Below, piece after piece: positions 1 through 6,596 of a stretch of DNA of 6,673 nucleotides. Made by a program: the position numbers and the translations under genes. The DNA comes from Bacteroidales bacterium (lineage in GTDB: Bacteria; Bacteroidota; Bacteroidia; Bacteroidales; WCHB1-69): the NCBI GenBank assembly GCA_031273515.1, contig JAISRU010000072.1:1-6673 (forward strand), in the 5' to 3' direction. Positions within the stretch are counted from its first letter, which is position 1, and each line of letters opens with the position of its first letter. A model generated the notes under the pieces. That model saw only the letters and a program-made list of their open reading frames with translations. It was not told the origin of the DNA and searched no databases.

Positions 1-350
1 TACGAAGGTGTTTCTTGTCTGGAAAATCGGCAAAACTTTAATTTGACAGTATTCTCAACGCAGGGAAGACTGTCAAATAATAATTTGGAACACTTCTCTG
101 CCTTACATACACTCTCACAAAACAGTTTTGGAATAGTTATTTTTCGTGTAAAGCGCATTCTGTTTTGTTTTGAAGCATTTTCCGTCAAAAAAAACACCTT
201 CAAATAATGATTCGAAGCAGTTTATCGCGCAATAAAGTGTTCCAAATTATGGTTTGGCGGACTTTCTTCCGTCATGAACTGCATCGTACCGACATTTGAG
301 CTTTTTTCCAGAGATTTATTGTCGTAATCCTGTTTTTTTGTTTACTGTTC
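1..350. repeat. Degenerate tandem array with a ~42-bp period
   Basis: A TTTG core recurs at 42, 84, 127, 169, 253, 295 and 337, with variant cores TTCG at 211 and TACG at 1. Successive spacings are 41, 42, 43, 42, 42, 42, 42 and 42. The core is usually followed by a GAA/GGA-like stretch, then one or more T. The best whole-unit comparison is 199-240 against 241-282, which match in the same orientation at 26 of 42 positions by hand count. The 24-mers at 72-95 and 199-222 match at 18 of 24. Several units also contain a dyad, CAAA(T) a few bases before (A)TTTG, for example 74-78 with 83-87, 118-123 with 125-130, and 242-246 with 253-257. No open frame crosses the array on either strand. Possible explanations are a phased protein-binding array, an iteron-like element, or the eroded remains of a tandem-repeat gene (42 bp is 14 codons). 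The periodicity is seen directly; the function is unknown. Confidence 0.7.
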
Positions 351-668
351 TGTTGTTGGTTGTTGATCGTCGTCAGCATTGTTGTCTGAATTGTCGCTGA
401 TACGCCGTCCTATGCTGTGAATCCCCTGTGGAGATTTGTTTTTATGGGGTTCATGTTTTTCTATTGAGATGATATGTCTTGCGGACATTCATCAAAATCA
501 CTTTGTTTCCCCGTCAGGGGATACATATCAATAGAAAATGCGATACCTATGATAAGCATATTGTCCGTAGGACATTCACCTAAGACAACCTCCCCAAAGG
601 GAAATCATTCCACGTCATCCTCCTTTTTTCCCTGACATCCCGGCGGCAGGGTGGGACCTTACAGGAAC
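351..668. other. Non-coding stretch rich in inverted and direct repeats
   Basis: I see no gene here. An interrupted inverted repeat pairs 457-466 and 472-477 with 523-528 and 529-538; the left arm has five extra bases. It encloses a tight hairpin, CCCC-GTCA-GGGG, at 509-520. A 19-nt imperfect direct repeat, 14 of 19 matching, starts at 475 and again at 562. Each copy begins with a small palindrome of the form TGTCY-nnn-GGACA and ends in TTCAYC. A further short stem pairs 630-634 with 647-651. The pattern resembles a worn intergenic repeat element or a structured transcript. Nothing identifies a known RNA family. Confidence 0.5.
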
Positions 669-713
669 AAAAAAAGGGACTTCAAAGAAAGAGAGTTCTT
701 TCTCTAAAATCCC
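669..713 (-). terminator. Factor-independent terminator of the topA-arginase-like-GH3 cluster
   Basis: Read on the minus strand, GGGA (713-710) pairs with TCCC (679-676) and AGAAAGA (703-697) pairs with TCTTTCT (692-686). A symmetrical 6-by-6 internal loop separates the two stem parts and the terminal loop has four bases. The hairpin is followed at once by seven T, then GTT, on the minus strand. The plus strand has no T-run after the stem, so it fits termination of the minus-strand genes. It lies about 150 bases past the GH3 stop, leaving a moderately long 3' untranslated region. Confidence 0.7.
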
Positions 714-859
714 ACTTATGAAAATAAATATATCAAAATTATTTTACAATAACTAACGATTACACAAGGACAAACGAGGTCGGATTTTGATTATTGTGCT
801 GTGTTGAATTTCATTTAATTTTATCGGTCGGACAAAATAGAGCCGTCCGGACAAACGAA

Positions 860-2386
860 TTATTGTTGTGGTATCAGACGTTTTATTTCTTCAATTATTT
901 GTCTGTTGTTGGCAAGACGGGGAATTTTAAACTGTCCTCCAAGTCTTTTGTGAGAAGCCATCCATGCCAGAAATACGCCTTTGGGGACAGTCCGAACAAC
1001 AGGACGCTGCAATAAAATATCGTTGCAACGTTTGGCTTCGTAATCGGAATTAAGTCGCATCAGTTCCGTATCCATGACGTCGGTAAACACCTCCATATTA
1101 GAAGGTTCCTGCTGAAATTCTATCAGCCATTCGTGTGCGGCTTTTGTCTGCTTATTCAGATAAACAGGAGCTGCCGTGTATTCCGAAATAACAGCGTCCG
1201 TTTTTTGAGAAGCCTCTTTTAATGCTTTTTCAGCATTATCAATCATCAGTTCTTCGCCGAAAGCGTTGATAAAGTGGGTCGTTCTTCCGGTGATCACAAT
1301 TCTGTAAGGATTAAGCGATGTAAACTGAACCACATCGCCCATGACATATCGCCACAATCCGGCATTGGTGGAAATAACAATCACATAGTTTATTCCAGTT
1401 TCTACGTTTTCTATGGTAACTGTCTGCTGATGTTCCGTTTCAAAATCCTGCAAGGGGATAAATTCATAAAAGATGCCGTTGTCCAAAAACAATAGCATAT
1501 CATCGCTTTTGGCGACGTCCTGCGCTGCAAAATAGCCTTCGCTCGCATTGTAAACCTGTTGATAATACATGTCGTCGTTGGGAATAAGCGCTTTATACTG
1601 ACTTATATATGGACTGAAATTTACGCCTCCATGCATAAAAAGTTCCAGATTAGACCAAATCCCCGTCAAATCCGACGCCTGTTCGAGTTCCAAAATCCGA
1701 CGGATAATCATCAGTATCCACGAAGGAACTCCCGCTAAAGAAGTTACATTCTGTTTACGGGCATATTGCGCAAAGGCTTCCACTTTTTTATTCCAGTCGC
1801 TCATCAGCGCTGTTTTCTTGGGAGGAATGCGGAAATAATTTCCCCATTCGGGAATGAAATTGAGCAAAATAGCCGATATATCTCCGCAATAAGCCTTGCT
1901 GTTGACGTCGAATTTGCGCCATGAACCCGACAATGAAAGATTTTTCCCTGTAAACAGTTTGGAATCGGGTCTGTTATTCAGATAAAGCACAAAAGTATCT
2001 TTTCCTCCTTTGTAATTACACTTTATCAGCGAATCCCAACTGACGGGAATGTATTTGCTTTTGGAATTGCTTGTCCCGGAAGATTTTGAAAACCAATTTG
2101 TTTTTCCTTTCCACAACACATCTTTTTCTCCGGCAATCATGCGTTCGATGTAGGGATAGAGGGTGTTGTAATTGTTTACCGGAACCCGTTGTTTAAAGGT
2201 ATCATATTGTTTTATCGTTGCGTAATCGTATTTTAGTCCCCACTGAGTACGGGCGGCGTCTTTGAGCAAAGTCTCAAAACACTGCTGCTGACAATCGAAA
2301 GGATGCAGCATGATCCGTTCCATGCCTTTGTGATGCATGTTAAAATAAGATTTCGCAATACGGTTTACAATAGACAGTTTATTCAT
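860..2386 (-). CDS. GH3 auxin-responsive-promoter family protein (acyl-amide synthetase-like)
   Basis: The GH3 family belongs with adenylate-forming enzymes. Characterised plant members activate a carboxylic acid with ATP and join it to an amino acid; substrates of the bacterial homologues are mostly unknown. Numbering from the ATG at 2386 (508 residues), the signatures appear in order: nucleotide loop SSGTSNSKSK at 102-111, FMHGGVNFSPY at 250-260, YNASEGYFAAQ at 279-289, LWRYVMGD at 344-351, TGRTTHFINAFGEEL at 366-380 near the hinge to the small C-terminal domain, and LGGQFKIPRL at 482-491. All three GH3 nucleotide-binding motifs are therefore present and the enzyme looks intact. No signal peptide or membrane segment is seen, so it is probably cytoplasmic. 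A TTG start at 2392 would add two residues, but the ATG gives the expected start and lies 11 nt after the upstream stop. That close spacing implies cotranscription and probably translational coupling with the arginase-like gene. Family is confident; substrate cannot be stated. Confidence 0.9.
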   Translation of the reverse strand: MNKLSIVNRIAKSYFNMHHKGMERIMLHPFDCQQQCFETLLKDAARTQWGLKYDYATIKQYDTFKQRVPVNNYNTLYPYIERMIAGEKDVLWKGKTNWFSKSSGTSNSKSKYIPVSWDSLIKCNYKGGKDTFVLYLNNRPDSKLFTGKNLSLSGSWRKFDVNSKAYCGDISAILLNFIPEWGNYFRIPPKKTALMSDWNKKVEAFAQYARKQNVTSLAGVPSWILMIIRRILELEQASDLTGIWSNLELFMHGGVNFSPYISQYKALIPNDDMYYQQVYNASEGYFAAQDVAKSDDMLLFLDNGIFYEFIPLQDFETEHQQTVTIENVETGINYVIVISTNAGLWRYVMGDVVQFTSLNPYRIVITGRTTHFINAFGEELMIDNAEKALKEASQKTDAVISEYTAAPVYLNKQTKAAHEWLIEFQQEPSNMEVFTDVMDTELMRLNSDYEAKRCNDILLQRPVVRTVPKGVFLAWMASHKRLGGQFKIPRLANNRQIIEEIKRLIPQQ

Positions 2387-2397
2387 CCCCAAGCGGT

Positions 2398-3567
2398 TTA
2401 TGTTTTTATTTTCTTATAGGTTTGCAGCCAACGGTCGGGGATTTCGTTTGTACAGGCAATTTCGTAGTCTTTGAGCGAACAGGGAACAATATAATGTCGT
2501 TTATATCTTGATCGTTGCGCTTCATTAATGGGGATTTCCATCCACCACAAACCACTGTCTTTACTTTTGTAAAAAACAATTTCGTATGCATTGTCGTGCA
2601 AGGAAACGAAATATTTATAAAAATTGTTTTTCACCAAATCAGGCGTATCGTGCGCCCGCATTGAGATACCGTCGATAAAATACCATATTATCTCCGCAAT
2701 AAGTATGGCGCTTTGATCGGCGAGGTCGCAAAGAGGATTGTATTCATAGATTCCGAAAGAAGATAATTTATCGTTTATCCCTGCCAGCTGAGCTATTTTG
2801 CAGATTTCTTCACCGCTGAACCCGTTGGGCGTAATGTTTTTACACCCCGGAGAATCGGCAAACCGAAGCGCCGACATATCCAACGACAAAATATCCGCAC
2901 TGCGAATAACAGGTTCACATTCTACAATATCCTTGCGGGCTATGCCTAATCGACAGGTATCGAACAATAATTTCTCCATCAATTCTGTTTCTGCCGGATC
3001 GACAAAATAAGTCTGATAGCCGATATTGCTGTAATTAAACAGAAAATTAGGCTGCTTCAGAATGATCTTGTTAAGATAAGCATTGGAAAATAAGGGTTTA
3101 TCTTCTCTTCCTATGTCAAATTGACGGTCGATAGCTACAATATTGACGATCCTGTTCAGTTTTTCGTATGCAAGATAATTGGCGTAGGTAAGGTCTTGAC
3201 TTCCACCCAGAATAACAGGAATAATATCATACGAAATCAATTCAGCCAGAATATCACTCAGAGCGACATAAGTATCGGCAGGATGTTTACCAATTATCAG
3301 ATTTCCCAAATCGACAATCTGCGGCATGGTTTTCTGATAATACAGGCGATAAAACTGACGACGAATGATGTCGGGAGCCAACGAACAGCCTGTGTTATTG
3401 TAAGCATTCCGATCTTCTTCTATTCCTATCAAAGCAATATCGGCGCCGCTTAAATCGGGGAAAGCATCGACGGTATGAATTTTGATTTTACTGCCCATTG
3501 TATTTCCCGATACCTCTTCCGAAGAATAAATAACAGCAGTATCAACAGGATTTAAAAACAGTTCCAT
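2398..3567 (-). CDS. Arginase/formimidoylglutamase-fold protein with altered metal site
   Basis: This 389-residue protein has the ureohydrolase (arginase, agmatinase, formimidoylglutamase) motif order. Active members hydrolyse guanidino or formimino C-N bonds with two Mn(II) ions. The glycine-rich motif, normally GGDHS, is GGSQD at 121-125. The motif normally DAHxD is DRQFD at 147-151. The motif normally SxDxD is SLDMS at 228-232, followed by ADSPG at 237-241. By position, both histidine ligands are glutamine (Q124, Q149) and one aspartate is serine (S232), while D147, D151 and D230 remain. The classical dinuclear centre therefore looks incomplete. The protein is longer than typical ~300-residue arginases, with extra N- and C-terminal sequence; the C-terminal part (about 310-389) is rich in aromatic and basic residues. 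No signal peptide or membrane segment is seen. It starts 48 nt after the topA stop and ends 11 nt before the GH3 start. Automated pipelines would probably call it formimidoylglutamase; I would not assign that activity. Confidence 0.85.
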   Translation of the reverse strand: MELFLNPVDTAVIYSSEEVSGNTMGSKIKIHTVDAFPDLSGADIALIGIEEDRNAYNNTGCSLAPDIIRRQFYRLYYQKTMPQIVDLGNLIIGKHPADTYVALSDILAELISYDIIPVILGGSQDLTYANYLAYEKLNRIVNIVAIDRQFDIGREDKPLFSNAYLNKIILKQPNFLFNYSNIGYQTYFVDPAETELMEKLLFDTCRLGIARKDIVECEPVIRSADILSLDMSALRFADSPGCKNITPNGFSGEEICKIAQLAGINDKLSSFGIYEYNPLCDLADQSAILIAEIIWYFIDGISMRAHDTPDLVKNNFYKYFVSLHDNAYEIVFYKSKDSGLWWMEIPINEAQRSRYKRHYIVPCSLKDYEIACTNEIPDRWLQTYKKIKT

Positions 3568-3597
3568 CGTTGTTATTTTTCAGATGTATAATATTTG

Positions 3598-3605
3598 CAA
3601 AGTAA
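3598..3605 (-). promoter_or_regulatory. Possible -7 element (TTACTTTG) for the arginase-like gene
   Basis: On the minus strand TTACTTTG matches the Bacteroidota -7 consensus TAnnTTTG except at its second base. It lies in the gap after topA, about 30 nt before the ATG at 3567. No clear TTTG-type -33 element is present at the usual distance. It could give the two downstream genes a transcript separate from topA, but the match is weak. Confidence 0.35.
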
Positions 3606-3615
3606 ATTGTTTTTC

Positions 3616-6186
3616 TCATTTCTTTGTTTTCGTTGCTGTTTTTGTGGTTTTTGTTACTGTCTTTTTGGCTTTTGTTGCTGCTTTTGCGGTTTTCGTTGCC
3701 GCTTTTGTGGATTTGCTGTCGTTCTTTTTGATAATATCAAGACAATCCTGATAGGTTAGTTCCATCGGATTGTCGGACTTGGGGATTTTATAATTATGTT
3801 CTCCCTGAACGATATAAGGTCCGTATTTTCCTTTTAATATTTTGACGTCGGCGTCTTCGGTGAAAGTCCGGATCGTATTTTTTTCTTCTGTTTTTTTGAT
3901 AAGCTCCAAGGCTTCTTCCATAGATATCTTTTTGACGTCTGCATCTGCGGGCAGAGCATAGAAACGTTTATTATACAGTACATAAGGACCATATCGACCT
4001 TCCGCCGCCGATACTTCCAGATTGTTGTACATTCCCAGCACAACCGGCGCTTTCTTGGCGTCCCGTTCTTTCTTTTGTTCAATGAGTTCGATACAGCGTT
4101 CGACGGATATAGTCTTGAGGTCTTCTGTTTTGTCGATCGAATAGAATTTCTCTCCGTGACGCACATAAGGACCGTATCGTCCGACATTCACCAATAATTC
4201 TTCTCCATTGTAAACGCCGACGCTGCGGGGCCATTTAAACAACTCCAAAGCGGCTTCCAACGAAAGCGTTTCTATATTCTGACTGGGCAACAGTTTTGCA
4301 TATTGAGGTTTTTCTTCTGCGTTGCTTTCGCCCAGCTGAGCAACAGAGCCGAAACGTCCTAATTTGACGTATATGTTTTTCCCTGAAGCCGGATCTGTTC
4401 CCAGCAGACGCTCGCCGCTTGCTCTGTTTGAGGTTTCGGTAGCTGTTTCCACCGTCTGATGAAATTGAGCATAGAAATCGCGGATCATATCTTCCCATTT
4501 TATTTTCCCGTCGGCGATGTCGTCAAATTCTTTTTCGACTTTGGCGGTGAAGTTATAATTCATGACGTTCTCAAAATTCAGTATCAGAAAGTCATTCACG
4601 ACGGTTCCGATGTCGGTAGGATAGAGTTTTCCTTTTTCGGCGCCGACCTTTTCTGTTTTTGTACTCTGGGTTATTTTATCTTTTTTCAGAAGGATGATCC
4701 TGTATTTGCGTTCAACTCCTTCTTTTTCTCCTTTTGTGATGTATTGTCGTTTTTGAATGGTAGAGATCGTGGGCGCATAGGTAGAGGGTCGTCCGATGCC
4801 CAATTCTTCCAACTTGCGAACCAGACTTGCTTCCGTATAACGGGCAGGATGCAGAGAGAATTTTTCGACTGCCTGAATTTGTTCCATCGGCAGTACCATT
4901 CCCTGATTAATAAGAGGAAGGTTGTCGCTTTTGGGTTCATTGTTATTTTCTTCGTCGTCGTGCGATTCCATGTATACTTTCAAGAAACCGTCAAAGAGAA
5001 GCGTTTCGCCTACCGTAACAAATTTTTCGGATGCAGTTGAAACAGTAATGGAGATGATTGTTTTCTCAAACTTTGCATCGCTCATCTGAGAGGCGATGGT
5101 TCTTTTCCATATCAGTTCATAGAGTCGTTTTTGCGAATTATCTCCTGTTGAGAGCGTATGTCGGTCGATGTACGAGGGACGAATTGCTTCGTGAGCTTCC
5201 TGCGCTCCTTTTGTTTTTGTAGTATATTTGCGAGTTTGCGTATATTCTTTACCGTAAGCGGCGACGATTTCTTTTTTTGCCTCTGCTATCGCCATATCCG
5301 ACAGATTGACGGAATCGGTACGCATGTAGGTGATATAACCCAATTCGTACAATTGCTGAGCCACCGACATGGTTCTGGATACGGAGAAACCCAACTTTCG
5401 GGCGGCTTCCTGCTGGAGGGTCGAAGTGGTAAAAGGAGGCGCTGGCGTTTTTTTTGTCGGACGTTTTTCTACGGCGTCCACTGTAAAGTCGGCATGTTTA
5501 CATTTTTCCAAGAAGGACAGAGCTTCTGTTTCTGTCGGAAAGCGTGTATTGAGTTCAGCTTGTATGACTGCTTTTTCTTTACCGTTTTCCACCATAAAAT
5601 CGCCGATAACGCGGTATGCCGACGTAGATTGAAACTTGTGAATTTCTTTTTCCCGTTCGACAACAAGACGCACTGCGACCGATTGCACTCGTCCTGCCGA
5701 AAGAGCCGGTTTTACTTTCCGCCACAGGACGGGAGAAAGTTCAAAGCCGACCAGTCTGTCTAACACGCGGCGGGCTTGCTGAGCATTGACCAAATTGACG
5801 TCCAATTCTCTTGGATTTTCAATGGCATTAATAATAGCTGATTTGGTTATCTCGTGGAAAGCGATCCGTTTGGTTTTTTCGTCTTTGAGTCCCAGCGCTT
5901 CTTTGAGATGCCATGAGATGGCTTCCCCTTCACGGTCCTCGTCAGTTGCGAGCCATACCATATCGGCTTTCTTAGCGTCCGACTTTAACTCATTGATTAT
6001 TTTTGTCTTTCCTGAAAGTATTTCATACAACGGAGCGAAATCATGGGCTATATCGACGCCTAATTTTTTGGTGGGCAAATCACGAATATGTCCCATACTT
6101 GATTTCACCGTATAATCTTTTCCTAAGAATTTCTCAATCGTTTTTGCCTTGGCAGGTGATTCCACTATCACTAAATTTTTACTCAT
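3616..6186 (-). CDS. topA: DNA topoisomerase I (type IA)
   Basis: TopA relaxes negatively supercoiled DNA by cutting and passing one strand through a transient 5'-phosphotyrosyl bond, with Mg(II). It acts on the chromosome behind RNA polymerase and replication forks. The 856-residue protein has a Toprim domain at the N-terminus (LVIVESPAKAKTIEKFLG, catalytic E9) and the acidic triad D82, D84, E86 in TDEDREGE. The cleavage motif ITYMRTDS at 285-292 holds the active-site Y287 and R289. LGIGRPSTYAPTI lies at about 462-474. The C-terminus carries four topoisomerase C-terminal repeats marked by GRFG at 610-613, GRYGPYV at 669-675, GRYGPYV at 730-736 and GKYGPYI at 786-792. There are only three cysteines, widely spaced, so the tetracysteine zinc ribbons of the Escherichia coli enzyme are absent. 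The last ~32 residues are a low-complexity Lys/Thr/Ala tail, probably a non-specific DNA contact. The ATG at 6186 fits the conserved N-terminus exactly. It is intact and first in its cluster. Confidence 0.98.
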   Translation of the reverse strand: MSKNLVIVESPAKAKTIEKFLGKDYTVKSSMGHIRDLPTKKLGVDIAHDFAPLYEILSGKTKIINELKSDAKKADMVWLATDEDREGEAISWHLKEALGLKDEKTKRIAFHEITKSAIINAIENPRELDVNLVNAQQARRVLDRLVGFELSPVLWRKVKPALSAGRVQSVAVRLVVEREKEIHKFQSTSAYRVIGDFMVENGKEKAVIQAELNTRFPTETEALSFLEKCKHADFTVDAVEKRPTKKTPAPPFTTSTLQQEAARKLGFSVSRTMSVAQQLYELGYITYMRTDSVNLSDMAIAEAKKEIVAAYGKEYTQTRKYTTKTKGAQEAHEAIRPSYIDRHTLSTGDNSQKRLYELIWKRTIASQMSDAKFEKTIISITVSTASEKFVTVGETLLFDGFLKVYMESHDDEENNNEPKSDNLPLINQGMVLPMEQIQAVEKFSLHPARYTEASLVRKLEELGIGRPSTYAPTISTIQKRQYITKGEKEGVERKYRIILLKKDKITQSTKTEKVGAEKGKLYPTDIGTVVNDFLILNFENVMNYNFTAKVEKEFDDIADGKIKWEDMIRDFYAQFHQTVETATETSNRASGERLLGTDPASGKNIYVKLGRFGSVAQLGESNAEEKPQYAKLLPSQNIETLSLEAALELFKWPRSVGVYNGEELLVNVGRYGPYVRHGEKFYSIDKTEDLKTISVERCIELIEQKKERDAKKAPVVLGMYNNLEVSAAEGRYGPYVLYNKRFYALPADADVKKISMEEALELIKKTEEKNTIRTFTEDADVKILKGKYGPYIVQGEHNYKIPKSDNPMELTYQDCLDIIKKNDSKSTKAATKTAKAATKAKKTVTKTTKTATKTKK

Positions 6187-6220
6187 ATCCTACTATGGTT
6201 CCTACATCAAAAATAATTTG

Positions 6221-6228
6221 CAAAGATA
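6221..6228 (-). promoter_or_regulatory. Candidate topA promoter, -7 element TATCTTTG
   Basis: On the minus strand TATCTTTG is a full match to the Bacteroidota -7 consensus TAnnTTTG. It ends 34 nt before the topA ATG, which would give a short leader. A TTTG-type -33 element is not evident about 20 bases upstream, so recognition would rest on the -7 element. Confidence 0.55.
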
Positions 6229-6340
6229 AACCTTTGTTTGTTATAATCGGCATTCAGGCTTGATTTTTTATTTGCCTGCTTTGATTTCTTTCTTTGCGAC
6301 AGTCTTTACAACGGTCAAAGAGCTGTTTTATTATTGTCTA

Positions 6341-6441
6341 TTGTCTGAACACTGATTATTAGTAGACAAGTTAACGAGTGAACAAGTGGACAAGAGCGCA
6401 AAGCGACGATTATTATCTTCCCTTTTGTCTGAATCGCTGAT
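6341..6441 (+). repeat. Two copies of a TTGTCTGAA...CTGAT motif
   Basis: TTGTCTGAACACTGAT at 6341-6356 and TTGTCTGAATCGCTGAT at 6425-6441 differ by one inserted base and one substitution. A related TTGTCTGAATTGTCGCTGAT lies at 382-401, at the other end of the window. Such a motif in separate intergenic regions suggests a dispersed short repeat and not a gene-specific control site. Function is unknown. Confidence 0.5.
6365..6394 (+). repeat. Degenerate 8-mer tandem repeat (RACRAGTK, 3.75 units)
   Basis: The units are GACAAGTT, AACGAGTG, AACAAGTG and a partial GACAAG, in direct register. This is a short simple repeat in the intergenic region. It contains no promoter element or open frame. Confidence 0.6.
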
Positions 6442-6458
6442 TTATCTGATTATTTTTC

Positions 6459-6493
6459 CTCACCCCCAACCTCTCACATTTTGGAGAGAGGAG
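6459..6493 (+). repeat. C-rich imperfect hairpin, possible dispersed intergenic repeat
   Basis: The sequence CTCACCCCCAACCTCTC leads into a stem pairing CCTCTC (6470-6475) with GAGAGG (6486-6491) across a ten-base loop. It is C-rich on one side and G/A-rich on the other, unlike its AT-rich surroundings. No T-run follows, so it is a poor terminator. From memory it resembles CTCACCCCCAACCCCTCTCC-type repeats common between Bacteroidota genes; this was not checked. Confidence 0.45.
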
Positions 6494-6506
6494 AAGCGTC
6501 CGCAGG

Positions 6507-6546
6507 CAATTTTCAATTCTCAATTTTCAATTTTCAATTTTCAATT
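6507..6546 (+). repeat. Heptamer tandem repeat (CAATTTT, about 5.7 units)
   Basis: Units at 6507, 6514, 6521, 6528 and 6535 read CAATTTT, except the second (CAATTCT). A partial unit, CAATT, follows at 6542. The array ends nine bases before the TATCTTTG element of the plus-strand gene, so it occupies the spacer and -33 region of that promoter. Changes in unit number would alter promoter geometry. It may equally be inert low-complexity sequence. Confidence 0.75.
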
Positions 6547-6554
6547 ATTTCTGC

Positions 6555-6562
6555 TATCTTTG
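6555..6562 (+). promoter_or_regulatory. Candidate promoter of the exported-protein gene, -7 element TATCTTTG
   Basis: TATCTTTG is a full match to the Bacteroidota -7 consensus, 34 nt before the ATG at 6597. The -33 region lies inside the CAATTTT heptamer array and has no clear TTTG. The leader is AT-rich with no obvious Shine-Dalgarno sequence, as is usual in this phylum. Confidence 0.65.
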
Positions 6563-6596
6563 CGGTTTTAAATCTATAAACGAAATTTAATTGATT

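Larger units (their letters stand above)
6187..6596. other. Divergent intergenic region between topA and the exported-protein gene
   Basis: About 410 bases with no credible gene. Next to topA lies its candidate promoter. The middle and distal parts are a patchwork of short repeats: TTGTCTGAA...CTGAT motifs starting at 6341 and 6425, an 8-mer tandem at 6365-6394, a C-rich hairpin at 6459-6493 and a heptamer tandem at 6507-6546. The plus-strand promoter follows. I see nothing specific in 6250-6333. The patchwork looks like repetitive intergenic filler of the kind found in Bacteroidales genomes; that comparison is from memory. Confidence 0.6.

Noticed and set aside
41..78. A strong-looking hairpin (ATTTGACAGT with ACTGTCAAAT) as a terminator
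   Set aside because: No T-run follows on either strand, and the pairing arises because the TTTG core of one 42-bp unit is complementary to the CAAA block of the next.
1..350. A CRISPR array
   Set aside because: The 42-bp period is too short for repeat plus spacer, the units diverge throughout, and no repeat block is exactly conserved between variable spacers.
1..350. A coding tandem repeat of 14 residues
   Set aside because: The best plus frame gives similar peptides in some units (for example around NNLEHF at 75-98) but meets stops in at least three units, and unit lengths of 41 and 43 break the frame. At most it is an eroded relic.
425..435. A DnaA box, and hence a replication origin beside the array
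   Set aside because: TGTGGAGAT matches the reverse complement of the consensus DnaA box at only seven of nine positions, it is single, and no dnaA, dnaN or AT-rich unwinding cluster is visible.
829..849. A CGGAC/GTCCG hairpin just past the GH3 stop as the terminator
   Set aside because: The stem is five base pairs and no T-run follows on the minus strand. The 669-713 structure is much better.
2387..2392. TTG at 2392 as the GH3 start
   Set aside because: An ATG two codons later gives a normal N-terminus; the TTG adds only two residues and has no better upstream signal.
4459..5763. Long plus-strand open frames of 193 and 201 codons
   Set aside because: They lie antisense to the conserved topA coding sequence, their Phe/Cys-rich translations reflect the complement of Lys/Glu codons, and they show no recognisable family.
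6386..6571. A 61-codon plus-strand frame upstream of the exported-protein gene
   Set aside because: It runs through the simple repeats and the hairpin and gives a low-complexity peptide ending in the promoter, so it is a by-product of repeat sequence.
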